Shown: positions 34,474-47,091, counted from the first letter of the stretch. The stretch: 64,000 bases of DNA from Polytrichum commune (GCA_950295325.1 OX485804.1:994001-1058000); one strand, 5' to 3'. Notes: generated from the sequence alone by a model not told the origin. Made by a program: numbers and translations.

Positions 34474-35415
34474 GTGCCCACTGACACACACCTAAGCAAG
34501 TTACTTACACCAAGAGCTCTTTCTCTCTCTATATATAACTTAGAGAGAGAGAGCGAAAGGCCCATTTCTCACAAAAGAAATGGGGGTTTCCAACATCTAG
34601 GAGAGATGGACATAAATGAAGATACCCATGTTAATGCAGCATTCATGGTAGACAAGAACATGAAATTGAGACACGGTCAATATATGGGGAATGCCAAGAA
34701 ACAACTGTTTTTGGGTAAGGAAGCCTTTCCATCAATCACATGTTTCATATGTAACTGCGCAGACCGTGATACATGGCTACATGTATTTCTAAAGTGAAAC
34801 CAACACCACATACATGTCCTCCAAACCAAAAGACACAATAAAGCAATATGGGAATCAAGAAAACTTATAATGACATCAAAAAAGTCAAGATGCTATGTTC
34901 TCATGAATGCAAGCACATTCAATATTGACCCCCAAAAGAACATTGTCCCTCCATGGCTATTACCTTGCACGTGTGGCCAACAAAGATGCCACTGCAATGC
35001 CAGATTCAAACCAGACCTTCTATGTGTGAAAGGACTACCATATCAGTCTCCACCACCAATAGAACCTAATGATAAGCTAACAATACAATTCATTGAATTT
35101 ACATATTATAATGCTAGAATACTAGATGAAACTATAATCCAAAAAATAGAAAAATGTAAACCACTAATAGACAATGTTATCAACAGAGGCTAGAAGGTAG
35201 ATCCACTAATAGTCATCATAGCATGTGCTAGGGCAACCACACACATTCCTTCTATGGAAAGTATTGAAACAACATTCAAAATCCCTAAGCTAAGCATCAA
35301 ATACACATTTGAGGCAATCAATGTCATCGCCATACAACATGCTATGTTCATAATTCTACACAAAAGGAGGATAGAAAACAACGAATCACTACCAATAGAC
35401 ACACAACTACCATAG
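34474..35415 (+). pseudogene. 3' end of a non-LTR retrotransposon ORF with restriction-like endonuclease domain
   Basis: One reading frame runs from about 34606 to 35415, broken by TGA at 34795-34797 (where a cysteine would complete the zinc knuckle) and TAG at 35191-35193 (probably a former tryptophan codon). Order: MGNAKKQLF, a C-x2-C...WLHV knuckle, KRHNKAIWE, MNAS, PWLLPCTCGQQRCHCNARFK, KPDLL, IQFIEFTY, then GWKVDPLIVIIACARATTH-like residues with the stop replacing W. This layout (zinc knuckle, RHN, KPD, acidic core strand) is that of the restriction-like endonuclease at the C-terminus of R2/CRE/Dualen-type LINEs, not the apurinic endonuclease of common plant L1 elements. Reverse transcriptase is absent upstream, as in a 5'-truncated copy. 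It is a dead element. Confidence 0.75.
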
Positions 35416-35574
35416 CAACCCCAAATATCCACCAACCAATAAATAATTAAGATTACAAAAGAATAAATGCCAACACTGGCTAAGGAACCGTCACAACTTA
35501 CAGTAGGGGCTAGTGGCTATAGGATACAACTTTCCTACCAAGTCACTCACATCACAATACAATGCTCATTCAAG

Positions 35575-35665
35575 GCCGTCAAGGATTGAACCTGGACCAC
35601 TAAACATGTGATGCAACAATGAACCACTGCGAAGTCTTATGACTTGGCGGCCACCTCATGAAGAA
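35575..35665 (-). repeat. tRNA-like / SINE-like fragment
   Basis: On the minus strand TTCGCAGTGGTTC (35633-35621) resembles an RNA polymerase III A box. GGTTCAATCC (35592-35583), 28 nt downstream, fits the B box. No cloverleaf forms. It could be a SINE head or a chance match. Confidence 0.3.
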
Positions 35666-36594
35666 AAATGATCATATACCCCCTACAACACCACAACCAC
35701 AATAACCCCACCACTACAAAGACCATCTAGTCACTCAGTTCCCATGGTTACTTTGGTCACCCTAGTTATTATAGTGTCCACTCCAAGAGGGGTTAGTAGT
35801 CCTACACCACTGATATTATGTCCAGTGGACATAATACCAAGAGTGGGTCGAATGGACATTTCAATCACGTTGATCTCACTAAGTTTAGCGTTTCTTCTCT
35901 CTAAACGAGAACACGTGACTCATTGCAGTTTTTAGGGTGGGTCTACACTAGGGTCCAAGATATAAGAAACTTTCAAGCGATATACTCTAACCTCCCTAAT
36001 ATCATGCATGTGGTAATCGAAGTGCATGTGATATTAAAGGGGGTTGTAGTGTTAACATGGATGCATGATACTAGAGAATTAGTGTAGCATGTGACATTAT
36101 GGAATAACACAAAGTCAACATTGCAAATAACAACACAATGCATGTGAACATGTGGTTTGATTTCTTTGGTGAACTATTTAAATGTCAAAACCCATGATAT
36201 ATGAGAGGGAAATGAGACAACAAGGAGGGAGACTTAAACTAAGCACATCCGTTCTCTAGGGTTTTGGGAAATAAGAGAAGAAGTGACATTACAAAGGGTG
36301 ACATTATGGAGGTTAGGGTGTATTCCTATTGGTTGTAGGCAAAATTTCAGACCCAAGGACGTTATATATACAAGGGTCCACATCCAAGGCATAAAAAATG
36401 AAGTGGCCAGGATTTGGCAACACTTTACCACCAACTCAAGAAAATAATTCCACCTAGATTGTGTAGCCATTCTCCAAGTTTGGGTCCAATCTTGAGTTTG
36501 AAAGCAACATCCATTAAGGGGTGTATTGGACTCAAGGGAAGCTAGCATGTGAGTAATGAACAACAACATAAGAGAATTGTTGTTAAAATATACC

Positions 36595-36874
36595 CTCGGG
36601 GAGGACACTTAGGAAAATTAGTAAACATGGTGCGTTAAAATATAGGGTGTATTTTATTCATGAGCAATAAAATTTAGAAAAAATTAGATGTAATATAGGA
36701 TGCTTAAAATTCAAGTAAGGAATAATTAGAGAATATATCAAGAACATACCTGGAATATTATAGACTATTTGATAATATACCTCAAATATTCCAATTATGT
36801 GATAGCCTCATTTAAATACCCCTTTAACGCACGTGTTCACACAAAGTATAGTGAAGTGTCCCCCCCCCCCCGAG
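36595..36874. mobile_element. hAT-like TIR element, CTCGGGG type (280 bp)
   Basis: Exact 8-bp direct repeats AATATACC lie at 36587-36594 and 36875-36882. Left end CTCGGGGAGGACACTT; right end, inverted, CTCGGGGGGGGGGGACACTT with a 12-base C/G run. A CACGTGCG box is at 36829-36836 in inverted sense (cgcacgtg). It is non-coding. Confidence 0.9.
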
Positions 36875-37502
36875 AATATACCAATTTCACATATAGTTCA
36901 TATAAATTGGTTGTAAATGAAACGCACATGTGACGTTTCATAGTCGGAAAATGGGACCTATTATCATGGAAATCATGCTCTATGGCTAATTACGGTTATA
37001 GATACTTCATTGGAGCGCTTGTAACATTTAGTGATTTTCAAAACAACAAGATATGGATATTTGCATGTTAAGAAAATTGAATGGAAAGGAAGCTATGCAT
37101 GACTCAATGACGATGAAGCAACAAACATATACAAAAGAACATGTGGTTCATTGTTGATATCCACATACATTGATTTTATTGTTGATGAGGGAGATGCCCA
37201 ACATTACAACAAAAATAGCAAATTGCCAAACAAATCCAAAGTTGGGTTGATGTCATCATCTTAGTCATTATGACCATTACAAACTCTGTACTTAGTTCTA
37301 TCTTGGTTTGTCAAAAATCATATCAATGCCTTCATCTCGAACTGCAGCAACCCAATGCCCCCATACAAATTGGCAAACCATGCCATGGAAATCATATATC
37401 ATCCCTAGACTTCTTGGCTAGTACAATTTCACTAACCTCCTCATTTTGCAAGACAATTATTGTCCAATATTCATAGTGTCAATACAAAAGTTGAACTCTA
37501 AA

Positions 37503-37663
37503 CATGGGCGTCGCCAGGCCTAGGCCATGTGTCCAAAGGGCCCACCTGATAGCCTAGGTCATATACAGAAGATGATAATTTATCCTTAAAAAAAACATGC
37601 ACTGGATAAAATTTGATTTCCTGAACAAGCCTACCCTGAAAATCAAGGTTGGTGACGCCCCTA
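37503..37663. mobile_element. hAT-type MITE with GGGCGTC ends (161 bp)
   Basis: Exact 8-bp direct repeats ACTCTAAA lie at 37495-37502 and 37664-37671. Inverted ends are CATGGGCGTCGCCAGG and TAGGGGCGTCACCAAC. These ends differ from the CTCGGGG/CACGGGTAG family, so this is a second hAT-like lineage. Confidence 0.85.
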
Positions 37664-38153
37664 ACTCTAAATCCAACTTATTATATCTCTTGGACTAGAT
37701 TGTCCGCTCTTCACCTAAGGCAAAGCCAACAAGATAGCAAGCCTAGATGCACAATGCCATGAGGATTGCAATTGACGAAGCTTAAGTATAACTAATTGGG
37801 GATATGAAGGAGCATAACTGAAGACAAACATACCACTTAGTTTCATAATTCCATGCATTATTTGAAAAAAAAATTGGTGCTCACGTTTCCTAACTTGTAG
37901 GGTCAATTGAAATGGTAAAACTTGATGGCAATGGTTGAGTAGGCCTAAGTAATTTCGTTTATTGTAATTGAGTAAAGGCCACCACAATAAACCTGACAAG
38001 GAAATTAAGTCTTGAACTAGATAATGTTTGATGGTCTTATCCTGGTCATTGGGAAGTTGTGAATGAGACCACCTAAAGAGGTTTCATCACTAGAATTTTT
38101 TTTTATAAAGAAAATTTATTAGCACAAAATGGTGTAATGATTTGGTTCATCAC

Positions 38154-38502
38154 CTCGGGGGGGGGGGGGGGGGGGGGTAGTCATTGGTTGGAGTAGCAAT
38201 ACACGTGCGAACAAATGATAGGGTATTTAAAAAACATGAGGGCAAAAAATTATAATTGGACTTAAGAGTAATATAGGGTATCAAAAATGGCATTGGACAT
38301 CTTTAAAGTACTTTAGGGTATGAAATAATAGGTAATTTGGAATTATAAGTAAGGCAAGCCATTTTTCTATTAACCCAAAGTAGAAGTTTACATAATGATA
38401 GCATGTGAAAAAAAGAAGTGAATTGAAAGTAATACCTCCCTATAAAATAGTGGTTGTTCGCACCTATATCCTTAACTTTTTAACACACTGCCCCCCCCCG
38501 AG
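38154..38502. mobile_element. hAT-like TIR element with long G-run ends (349 bp)
   Basis: Exact 8-bp direct repeats TTCATCAC lie at 38146-38153 and 38503-38510. The left end is CTC followed by a run of 21 G; the right end is a run of 9 C then GAG. CACGTGCG lies at 38202-38209, and a matching GTGCGAACAA lies in the inverted right arm. It is non-coding. Confidence 0.9.
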
Positions 38503-39165
38503 TTCATCACTAAACCATTTTTTTATAATCTTTTGGAAAATATGGCTTTCTTCCTCATAGAATGTTCCTCTTATTAGCCTATTAAATAGACTACACTGCC
38601 CCAAAATATTGCATTATCTTTTATACGTGAATCATGATCAACACAAGGGGAACGGACTCTCAACGTTCATGTTGGTGCCAAAACATTGATGTTCTCTTTT
38701 TATTTCCCCTGTAATTATGTGCCACTAATTTGAGTGTTACATATAGACATGTTTGTTGTAGTTTAACATGATGGTCAAATTCATCCGTGTGACTCTGACC
38801 TAAGTTGAAGTACATTCATGATGAATTCCCAATCACAACAACCTACCCTATCACTCTATGAAACTTACTAGAACAACAAGTACATGGGGGAGCACACCAT
38901 ATGTATGTTTGTGTGTATAGTATATATATACATGACTTCAACACCATCTTGACTATTCTACCAAGTTCCAAAGTTTCAAAAGGTTTGAGACGTACCAAGG
39001 AATTTCACTCCGCCACCAAAATTCCTTGTGTACCTACAAAATGATTACATGAGACCACCTTCCAATTCATGTACTAGAACTCCGTAGGCCACAAGTTTTC
39101 AAAGTTCACAAGAACTAACCAATAGTTTATGCAACCCATATTAACCCCTAAGCTTAAACCCTAGA

Positions 39166-39568
39166 CACGGGGAGGTCACTTCATTGTCAAGTTGACACCA
39201 CGTGTGGACAAAGTTTGCTACCCCTATATTACATGCCATATATAATTTTAAAATTTATGATATTTTTTCTACATATACATAACCATTGATAGTATCTTTT
39301 GTATATTTTTTTGAAATTTTTAGTTATTTTTTTAGTAATTGTTTTAGTTCAATTATGTGTCATTCTAGTTAGAAACGGTATGTTTTATGAAAAAAACAAA
39401 TCATCAAATTTAGTTACCACTTTTAACTATGTCATAGGTATTGTGTATATCTACTCATGAAAAACATTTGATAAAATTTTGACCCATTTTGGTGGTGCAA
39501 CTTACCAAAAGAAGATTTTTTTTGGTCGCACGTGGTGTTCAACTTGACAATGGAGTGATCTACCCGTG
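39166..39568. mobile_element. hAT-like TIR element, CACGGGTAG type (403 bp)
   Basis: Ends CACGGGGAGGTCACTTC and, inverted, CACGGGTAGATCACTCC, both continuing ATTGTCAAGTTGA and a CCACGTG box. Flanks ACCCTAGA (39158-39165) and ACCCTATA (39569-39576) match at 7 of 8. It is an older copy than its relatives and is non-coding. Confidence 0.85.
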
Positions 39569-39576
39569 ACCCTATA

Positions 39577-42500
39577 GGCCTAATTTAAGCCTCTCCATCC
39601 ACAAAGATATGTATTTGAGCTACACAATTTCAGTTTGCTAATTATGTCAAAAGTAACCCTATCTAAAATCAACACATTATTTAGCGTTCTTTTAAAAATC
39701 AGTTGATTATCTTAATTTTCTTGAATATTTAGATTCAATTACACTACGCTAGTATTCATGGATGTAAACACATACATAGTATTTCCATGATCGATGTCAC
39801 ATGTGAGGTATTTATATTGGATCCTCAACATCAGATTATGTACAAAAACAAAGACTCAAACCCATAAGTAAATAAATATAGGAGGTTTAAAGTTAATGAG
39901 GCTTATAGAAAATTTGTTTATGGCCTTACATTGAGCTCCTTGTTCTTTTAAAGGCAAATTCAGACAATTTTTGAGAGCATTAATTCTTTTCATTTTCTAT
40001 TAGTATGAATTCTAACACGCAACTTAAAATCATATGTATAGTGTAGTGTACAACTTTCTTTGGTAACTCATCCATTGCTCCCAGGATAAGGCCAATTAAT
40101 GCTAGAGTCTGTGGCTTGGGATGTGGATACTTGCTCACTCCCATATGCCTTGGCTAGTCCACCATCCAAAAGAAGAAGAAGAAGAAGAAGAAGAACCCTG
40201 ATCCTTGGCGAGGGCTAGAGTGAATAAAATGTATGTTTGTAGAACATTTGTAGCCATGCTCAGGAGCAATGATGTGGGATGTGTCCACCATCCCAATATA
40301 GAAAGCTTGCATCAAATAACGTTCATAAATTTTAATTGACATAATGATGTGAAGGTTCTAGTGATACAACATTGCAATCATATTCAAATTCTAGTCGTGA
40401 ATTAAATGGTCTAGTTTTTGCTTCATTGGGAGCTCACCTATCAATGATTGTTATGTATATTTTCAAATTTTGACCATGTTACATTGTACATTAGACATGC
40501 AGGTCGTTCTCCCAATTTTACATTCCATTTAGTAAGGAGTCTATGAAATATGATATGATCATTTTTCTAATATTGCTATAACTGGTATATATAATTATTC
40601 AAACATAGATAGAGTTATCTTTTTATTTGAAATGGTCTACTTTTGGTCACAATTTCATTGTTTTTCATGTAAAAACTTTCCATGCTTGGTGAGTTTTGGT
40701 GCATCCTTGGAGTTGGGGTGAAGGTTTGAGCCCAAAAAAAAAATCATGTATTGTTCCATTGGGGGCCAAACTTGTCTTTATCCCCAATGTTCGATTATAA
40801 CGAGTTTGGCCCGCAATGAACTGTATAGAATTTTCTTCATTCAAACCCCCACACCAACTCTGAGCCCCAACATAGTTTCCATCACTATTCTTGAATACAC
40901 GAGCTAATTATGGCCATGTCAAAAATGGCAAAGCATATCACCTCAGGGACCCATACATGTAAATGTCCGTATTCTACACAATAATTACACAAATTAAATG
41001 TTTTTATTTTTGAATGTTTCAGTGTTTTAGAGTTGAGCAAAAATTCAAGGGACTTGATTATTTTTAAGATTTGGGATGCTTTAAAATACAACATTTGTGT
41101 GAAAATGTATTTTCATATTTTAGAAATGCAAGTGTAGGTGGCGGGATTTGAACCTACATTTTTGTCCTCCCAAAATTTATTCCAACTTTGCTATAGACAT
41201 ACTCTTAAAGAAGATGATGAGAATTTTCACACTTTTATATAATCATAAAGAGCAAGGTGGGAATGGATCAAAATCTACTCTCACCTTGTTCTCTATTATT
41301 GAGACCCTCTAGGGAACATTGATTTACCATGTACACTTATCACGATTCTGAAACATTTGTAGATTGTAATAATAATAATAATAATAATAATATTAAACAC
41401 CATAACATTAAAACTTTACTATGGATAAATACCCATGCAGGGTCCCCAAGACAACTATTTTTGCATATTTGACAACCATAATTAGCTTGTGCATTCAGGA
41501 CCAGTGATAGAGACCATGTTAGGGAACTCTAAACATGCACCAAAAACTTGCCGAACATGAAAAAAATTGTGTATGCAAAATAAGTCATTATATTCATTAA
41601 TCACAAACTTTGGAAAGTCTCAAAATAAATGCAAGTGATTTAAAATCTAGTTTAATTTCTTGTTGTGACAAAATGTATTTGTGCCAAATTGATTATTGAT
41701 ATAAGCAACTCCGGACCAACACCAAGACGGAATTAAAGGATAACTTTAATTCAAGAAACCCATGTAATTGGTGTGGAATGGCTAGACTTGTGTGCTTGAT
41801 AAGTAACTTAGGGTGCACATCTTGAGGTGGGTTGTGTTTGTAAACCGTCATAAGTAGTATCCGCCATATCCTACGCACTTCCTTCCGTGTGCAATTCAAG
41901 CGTAATCATCACCATGTGAACGTAGCTTCACTTATGTGTCAAGCTTCAAGGACAAGTTCAATGACCAAATCAAGTAGATCAATGACCTTGTGGTTGCTTG
42001 TGAAGATTGTGCACCTCTCATCCTAGTCGATGTCACCAAGAGCCCTTCCAAAAGCCTTTCATATGAGGGCTATTTTACACACGTGACCGACGGCCATGAG
42101 AGAAAATAGTTTAGGTCTTCTATTGGTCATGGTTGGCGGTCCGAAGTTATGATCACAAAAAAAATTTATCTTTTTATTTAAGAAAAAAATGTGGTTAGGA
42201 GACGTAGTGTAAAAGGGACTTAGATTGGGATGTAGTGTTTTTCATGGGAAACTGTGGAATATGTTACGGAAAATATATGTTCTTCAAAATGGTCATTTTC
42301 ATTGGGAAAATCTATTCAATCTTTGATGTTTTGTTGCAAAATCTAAGCAACTATAAAAAAAACATTATCCATTTATGTGCATTCAGGATACCATGTCACT
42401 TCTCTTGCATTTTCTAACATGGCCAATCTTATGTTTTGTGACATTGTGTAAAGCAAAAAGTGGAATCGCCACTTGTTTCTCAACCAGTAAGAGGATTTTG

Positions 42501-43904
42501 AAAGTGGAGGTCATGGTTTGTGGTCCAATACACACATGCCCTTACTGTATGTTTAATATTGATACTCCTACTACCTACAATCTAGAGCGGTAAAAGTTTA
42601 ACACCTACCATTGAGGGCGTGGTAACAAAAATAAGATGAAGAGTTTCTCCCTTTGATCTCGAAGCAAAAGGGAGACAAGGCATAACATTATTAAGCAAAA
42701 TGCATTCGTTCATGTGGCCCTGAGAATATAATTATGGGATGCCACATCTAATGTAGCTTAATAATATTATGAGGCCCTTGCCTCAAGAGGTCTACTTAGA
42801 GTAATTGTGCAAAGAAGGCACACTAGTATCTGAAACTTGGTGCTTATAATTAGTTCAAAAGGAGGCTTCTAGACATCTCCACTACTAGGCATCACGTTTA
42901 CAATATGGACAAGATATTGATATTAAGGTAGACATGCCTAAATCTAACACAACATTGATTTACACACATATATTTAAGTGGTAAGGTAGATATACGGAAA
43001 ACAATGAATTTAAGTTGATTCGGCCATAAAGAGTGGCTTGAAATTGTACAATACTTTTCAAAGATAGAGAAGAGGGAATGATGAGGAATGCAAGTTGTTT
43101 CATAATTTTATTCCATGTAAATAAATAGTTACATGTTCCCTCGGGGCGATCACATCCCCTTACGTCTTGTAACCACGTGCGATAATGGGGTATTTAATGG
43201 GGGGATATTTATGCACCTCTCAATATCTTTTCTTGCCCTATTTGTAGATATAAAGCTATTTTGACGCATTTTTTAGCACCCTATATTTATTTGTAATTAT
43301 TTAGAGAGGCTAATTTTTTGGCACCATATCTTTTTTATAAATCATACAAGTACCAAATAGTGGACGGAATACTATAGCATTGCAAAATTGACTATGTGAG
43401 CAACAAACATTCCATACCATCCATCTTGTCATTCAATTGACTTCAATTAGTTATACCAATCCTAAACCATTCAAAGTACCATTCAAAACACAACCAATAG
43501 CATTTGGGTACTAGTTAAAGGGTTACCAATAAACATGGAGATAACAAAATATACAAGCTATAAAGTTGTAAACATGGATAGAACAAAACAAGAATTACAA
43601 TAAGTTATGACAAGACATAGAATTTTGCACAACTACCTACTCCCCAAAAAATATTGCATTCAAATACATGAAAGCGAAATACAAAAGCCATAATTATTGT
43701 ATTGATCCTACTACATACTTTTAGGGGGATCCAATATCTATAACCCTATTTTTTTCTACTGATTGCTAAAATGGAGGAATTATTCACCACCCTATTTTAC
43801 ATATAATCATGTAGGAGACATATTTCCAATGCTAACCCTACACATGAATGAATAGCGTAGTTATTGAGGACTATTACCATATGACAACGATAGATGAAAA
43901 TATA
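39577..43904. other. AT-rich intergenic DNA with simple repeats
   Basis: Microsatellites are (AAG)n near 40173-40196 and (AAT)n near 41368-41392. A CTCGGGG-type end followed by CACGTGCG lies at 43139-43190 without a detectable partner. No gene was recognised. Confidence 0.5.
41136..41208 (-). repeat. tRNA-like fragment
   Basis: On the minus strand TAGCAAAGTTGG (41193-41182) is A-box-like. GGTTCAAATCC (41154-41144) is a perfect B box. The T-stem and acceptor stem pair poorly, so this is a decayed tRNA or SINE head, not a working tRNA gene. Confidence 0.35.
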
Positions 43905-44130
43905 AATTGGATGAAACTAATACATCTATCCTCAATTTTTTTCTCTAAACCTTAGGGGCCCCCTTTTGTACATTTATCTTTATTTAAGAATATTAATAGC
44001 CCTTTTAAATGTACACACTAGAGAAAACCAATACATCCCCCTTATGTTATGTATGCTAATGCCTCCAATACTACCCCTTTCTACACTCACGTTAGTTAGT
44101 ACGTGGTATGAAGAGTCCACCCCTTAGGTT
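43905..44130. mobile_element. Partial copy of the 14833-type element
   Basis: It matches 15325-15553 in the same orientation: 'ttggatgaaactaa-acatctat', 'ttttctctaaacctta', 'tatgctaatgcct/acct', 'acgtggtatgaagag' and 'tccacccctt'. The left end and target duplication were not found. Confidence 0.65.
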
Positions 44131-45950
44131 ATTCGGGCCAACACTTTTACAATTAGCCATTTTGGGTCCACACAAGAATCATTCTACCCCTGATCTTTGA
44201 TTATTTTGATGAAGGAAGGATGATACAAAAATATAGTAATTTGATTGTATAGAACTCCCTCAAAAGAAATATAAATAAAATCTTGAATTTGGGTAAAGTT
44301 TCAAGATCTTCTTCTTCCAGAACAAATAAATGTTCCAATCCCATTGTAACATATTTGCTATCGGTTCTTAATTACAAGCCTTGTCATATATGACTTAAAT
44401 TTGTCCAATTAAAAAGAGTGACCACATAAGAGCCACATACATGAGATGTCCAACTTGCAGCTTCTAGAAAATGCCCATCTCCTAATCGCCCAATGTAATG
44501 GTTTAAAATGGTGCAAACAAATCAAGCAAATAGTATTAGAACCCATCATTTGGAGTCATCATCAACCAACATCCAACAACACTAATTAATCATGTGGATT
44601 TTAAACTTGAATTCATCCATCCATCCATCCATCCACATATTCCTTTGCATTCCAATCGGATCCATGCCCATGCATGGGTCATGCGTGGGCCATGCATTTA
44701 TGGATGATGCATGATCCTTTGACCGATATTTCACCCATTGCCACCCACCCACCACTCCTTAAGCATTGGATTGGCTCGCCCTTGAGAACCAAAACACGTT
44801 ATTATAAAGTGCATTTGGCATTCAATTGAGGCACATGCCAACATGCATGAATATAGCACCCCCCCGCCATCACAAGGGGCCATCCATGGGAGCGAATCTT
44901 TGTTCTTTTGTTGTTGTTGTTGTTATGGCCAATCGAGTTTGTTAAATGCATCACATTGAGTGGGTGGGTGGGTGGGTGGCACGGGTGGGCCGGGCATGTC
45001 ATGTGGGTTCCCATGTGCGTGCCCGCCACCGTTTTGGGGTCTCCAATTAAGGTGACCTGCTATACGTGACTCGTATTTAAGTAAAAGTGAACAGAGGATT
45101 AGTCCAGGACGAAGATAGATGGGTCTTGAATGGTTAGTTTTTTCAAGCAGCCCACACCTCTTGGGATATTAAACATCTCGATTGCGACCAGATGATTAGC
45201 AAATTCAAACCGGGGGTTGTAGCCACTTTCCTCATAGTTTTCGGAGCTCCTATGAACATCTTTTCATCATCAAAGTGAAGCTATTCGTGCTGATTACATG
45301 GTCATGTAGCCCCCCTCCCCTCCTCCAAGTATGATGTTGACTATTGAGCTTAGAATGGTTAACATATTTTGAGCATGTACTCGAATCTCTTTTAATCACA
45401 TGTCTTTTTAGTCACCATTCTTGAAGCCACATTTAATCATGTACCACTCAAAGAAAGGTGTCCAATTCATACAAGTAGTTGTATTAGGCATGTCTACTTT
45501 AGATAGATAGGCACGCCGGTCCCTATGAGGACAAGCACATGTGAAGAGTCTCTTCACCTAAGGCAAATAGAAAATTTACTATGTGGATAGCTACACTGAA
45601 TGTTGTGTTTAATGTCACTTACTATTTGAAATTATGCAGTGCTACAATTGTTTTCTATTAATGCACTTTTTTTTTTACCAAGTAAAGACGTCGGTGTCCT
45701 ATAATGTCCAAACAACCAATTTGATCTTTGTTGGCAACAATTGAGAAATATAGTAAATAGTATAGCATTGCGTAATTCTAAACACCATGAATCCTTGGTC
45801 TTGAAAGTTGTTTGATGCAGCGCACCACCTAATACTGCATATGTTAATGTTTCTAACATATGAGTACGTATTCAAGTTCAAACCACACATATCCAAAAGA
45901 AATTATGTAAGATTTCTACTTTATTATCAAACCCTTCAACTTCATATACC
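44131..45950. other. Intergenic DNA, nothing recognised
   Basis: Simple repeats only: (ATCC)n near 44616-44636, (TTG)n near 44908-44926 and GGGT repeats near 44961-44980. Confidence 0.45.
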
Positions 45951-45958
45951 AAAGCATT

Positions 45959-47091
45959 CACGGGTAGGTCACTTAGTGCATTTTAAAAACAACGTGCGGC
46001 ATAATATAGAGAGGATTAAAATCATTTGAAATAAAAATTATAAAGGAATTCCAAATAATGAAGGGGCCATTAAATGTAGACAATCCCATTGTAAGTAAGT
46101 TAGATGGACATAAAATGTGGGCCATTATTTTTTTGTAAAATTAATATAGGGGCTGAAGATAAGGATCCTAGAAGGTATGTTTAGTATGTTTACTACACGG
46201 GTAGGTCACTCTAAGGCATTTTTGTGCACCACGTGCGGCTCGGGGTTTTTTGTTTTGGGGCTATTTACCTTCAAGGGTTGAATTAAAGCCTCCCTATAAT
46301 TACTTAAATTTGAAAAATGGCCCATTTGTTTGCACCCTTCCATTACTTATATTGTCCAAGTCATTGCAATTTTTTGTACTCTATATTCCTTTTAAGTAAT
46401 AAAAGCTAATCTACTTCCTAACGCATTGACGAGTGTTAAGGGAAACCATGGAAACAAAGAAGGGTGCAAACAATAATATCATTGCAAACAAAATTATGAA
46501 GAAAACACATAGGAGACCATAGCAAACATTATACTAAACATACCTTCTAGGAACCTTATCTTCAGCCCCTATATTAATTTTACAAAAAAATAATGGCCCA
46601 CATTTTATGTCCATCTAACTTACTTATAATGGGATTGTCTACATTTAATGGCCCCTTCATTATTTGGAATTCCTTTATAATTTTTATTTCAAATCATTTT
46701 AATCCTCTCTATATTATGCCGCACGTCGTTTTTAAAATGCACTAAGTGACCTACCCGTGGTTTACTATGGTCTCCTATGTGTTTTCTTCATAACTTTGTT
46801 TGCAATGATATTACTGTTTGCACCCTTCTTTGTTTCCATGGTTTCCCTTAACACTCGTCAATGCGTTAGGAAGTAGATTAGCTTTTATTACTTAAAAGGA
46901 ATATAAAGTACAAAAAATTGCAGTGACTTGGACAATATAAGTAATGGAAGGGTGCAAACAAATGGGCCATTTTTTAAATTTAAATAATTATAGGGAGGCT
47001 TTAATTCAGCCCTTGAAGGTAAATAGCCCCAAAACAAAAAACCCCCAGCCGCACGTGGTGCACAAAAATGCCTTAGAGTGACCTACCCGTG
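45959..47091. mobile_element. hAT-like TIR element, CACGGGTAG type, interrupted by a second copy
   Basis: Exact 8-bp direct repeats AAAGCATT lie at 45951-45958 and 47092-47099. Ends begin CACGGGTAGGTCACT, with ACGTGCGG boxes about 40 bp inside. The body is split at 46195/46760 by the nested element; without it and one target copy the element is about 560 bp. It is closely related to 29457-29954 at both ends. Confidence 0.92.
46196..46759. mobile_element. Nested hAT-like TIR element in inverted orientation (564 bp)
   Basis: Exact 8-bp direct repeats GTTTACTA lie at 46188-46195 and 46760-46767, inside the outer element. It is the same family in opposite orientation and nearly collinear end to end with the outer copy, including 'gaaggtatgtttagtat' and the (a)taggggctgaagataagg block in reverse. 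It is non-coding. Confidence 0.92.

Noticed and set aside
43139-43190. CTCGGGG end with CACGTGCG box
   Set aside because: Resembles the left end of the hAT-like family, but no right end or 8-bp duplication was found, so no element was called.
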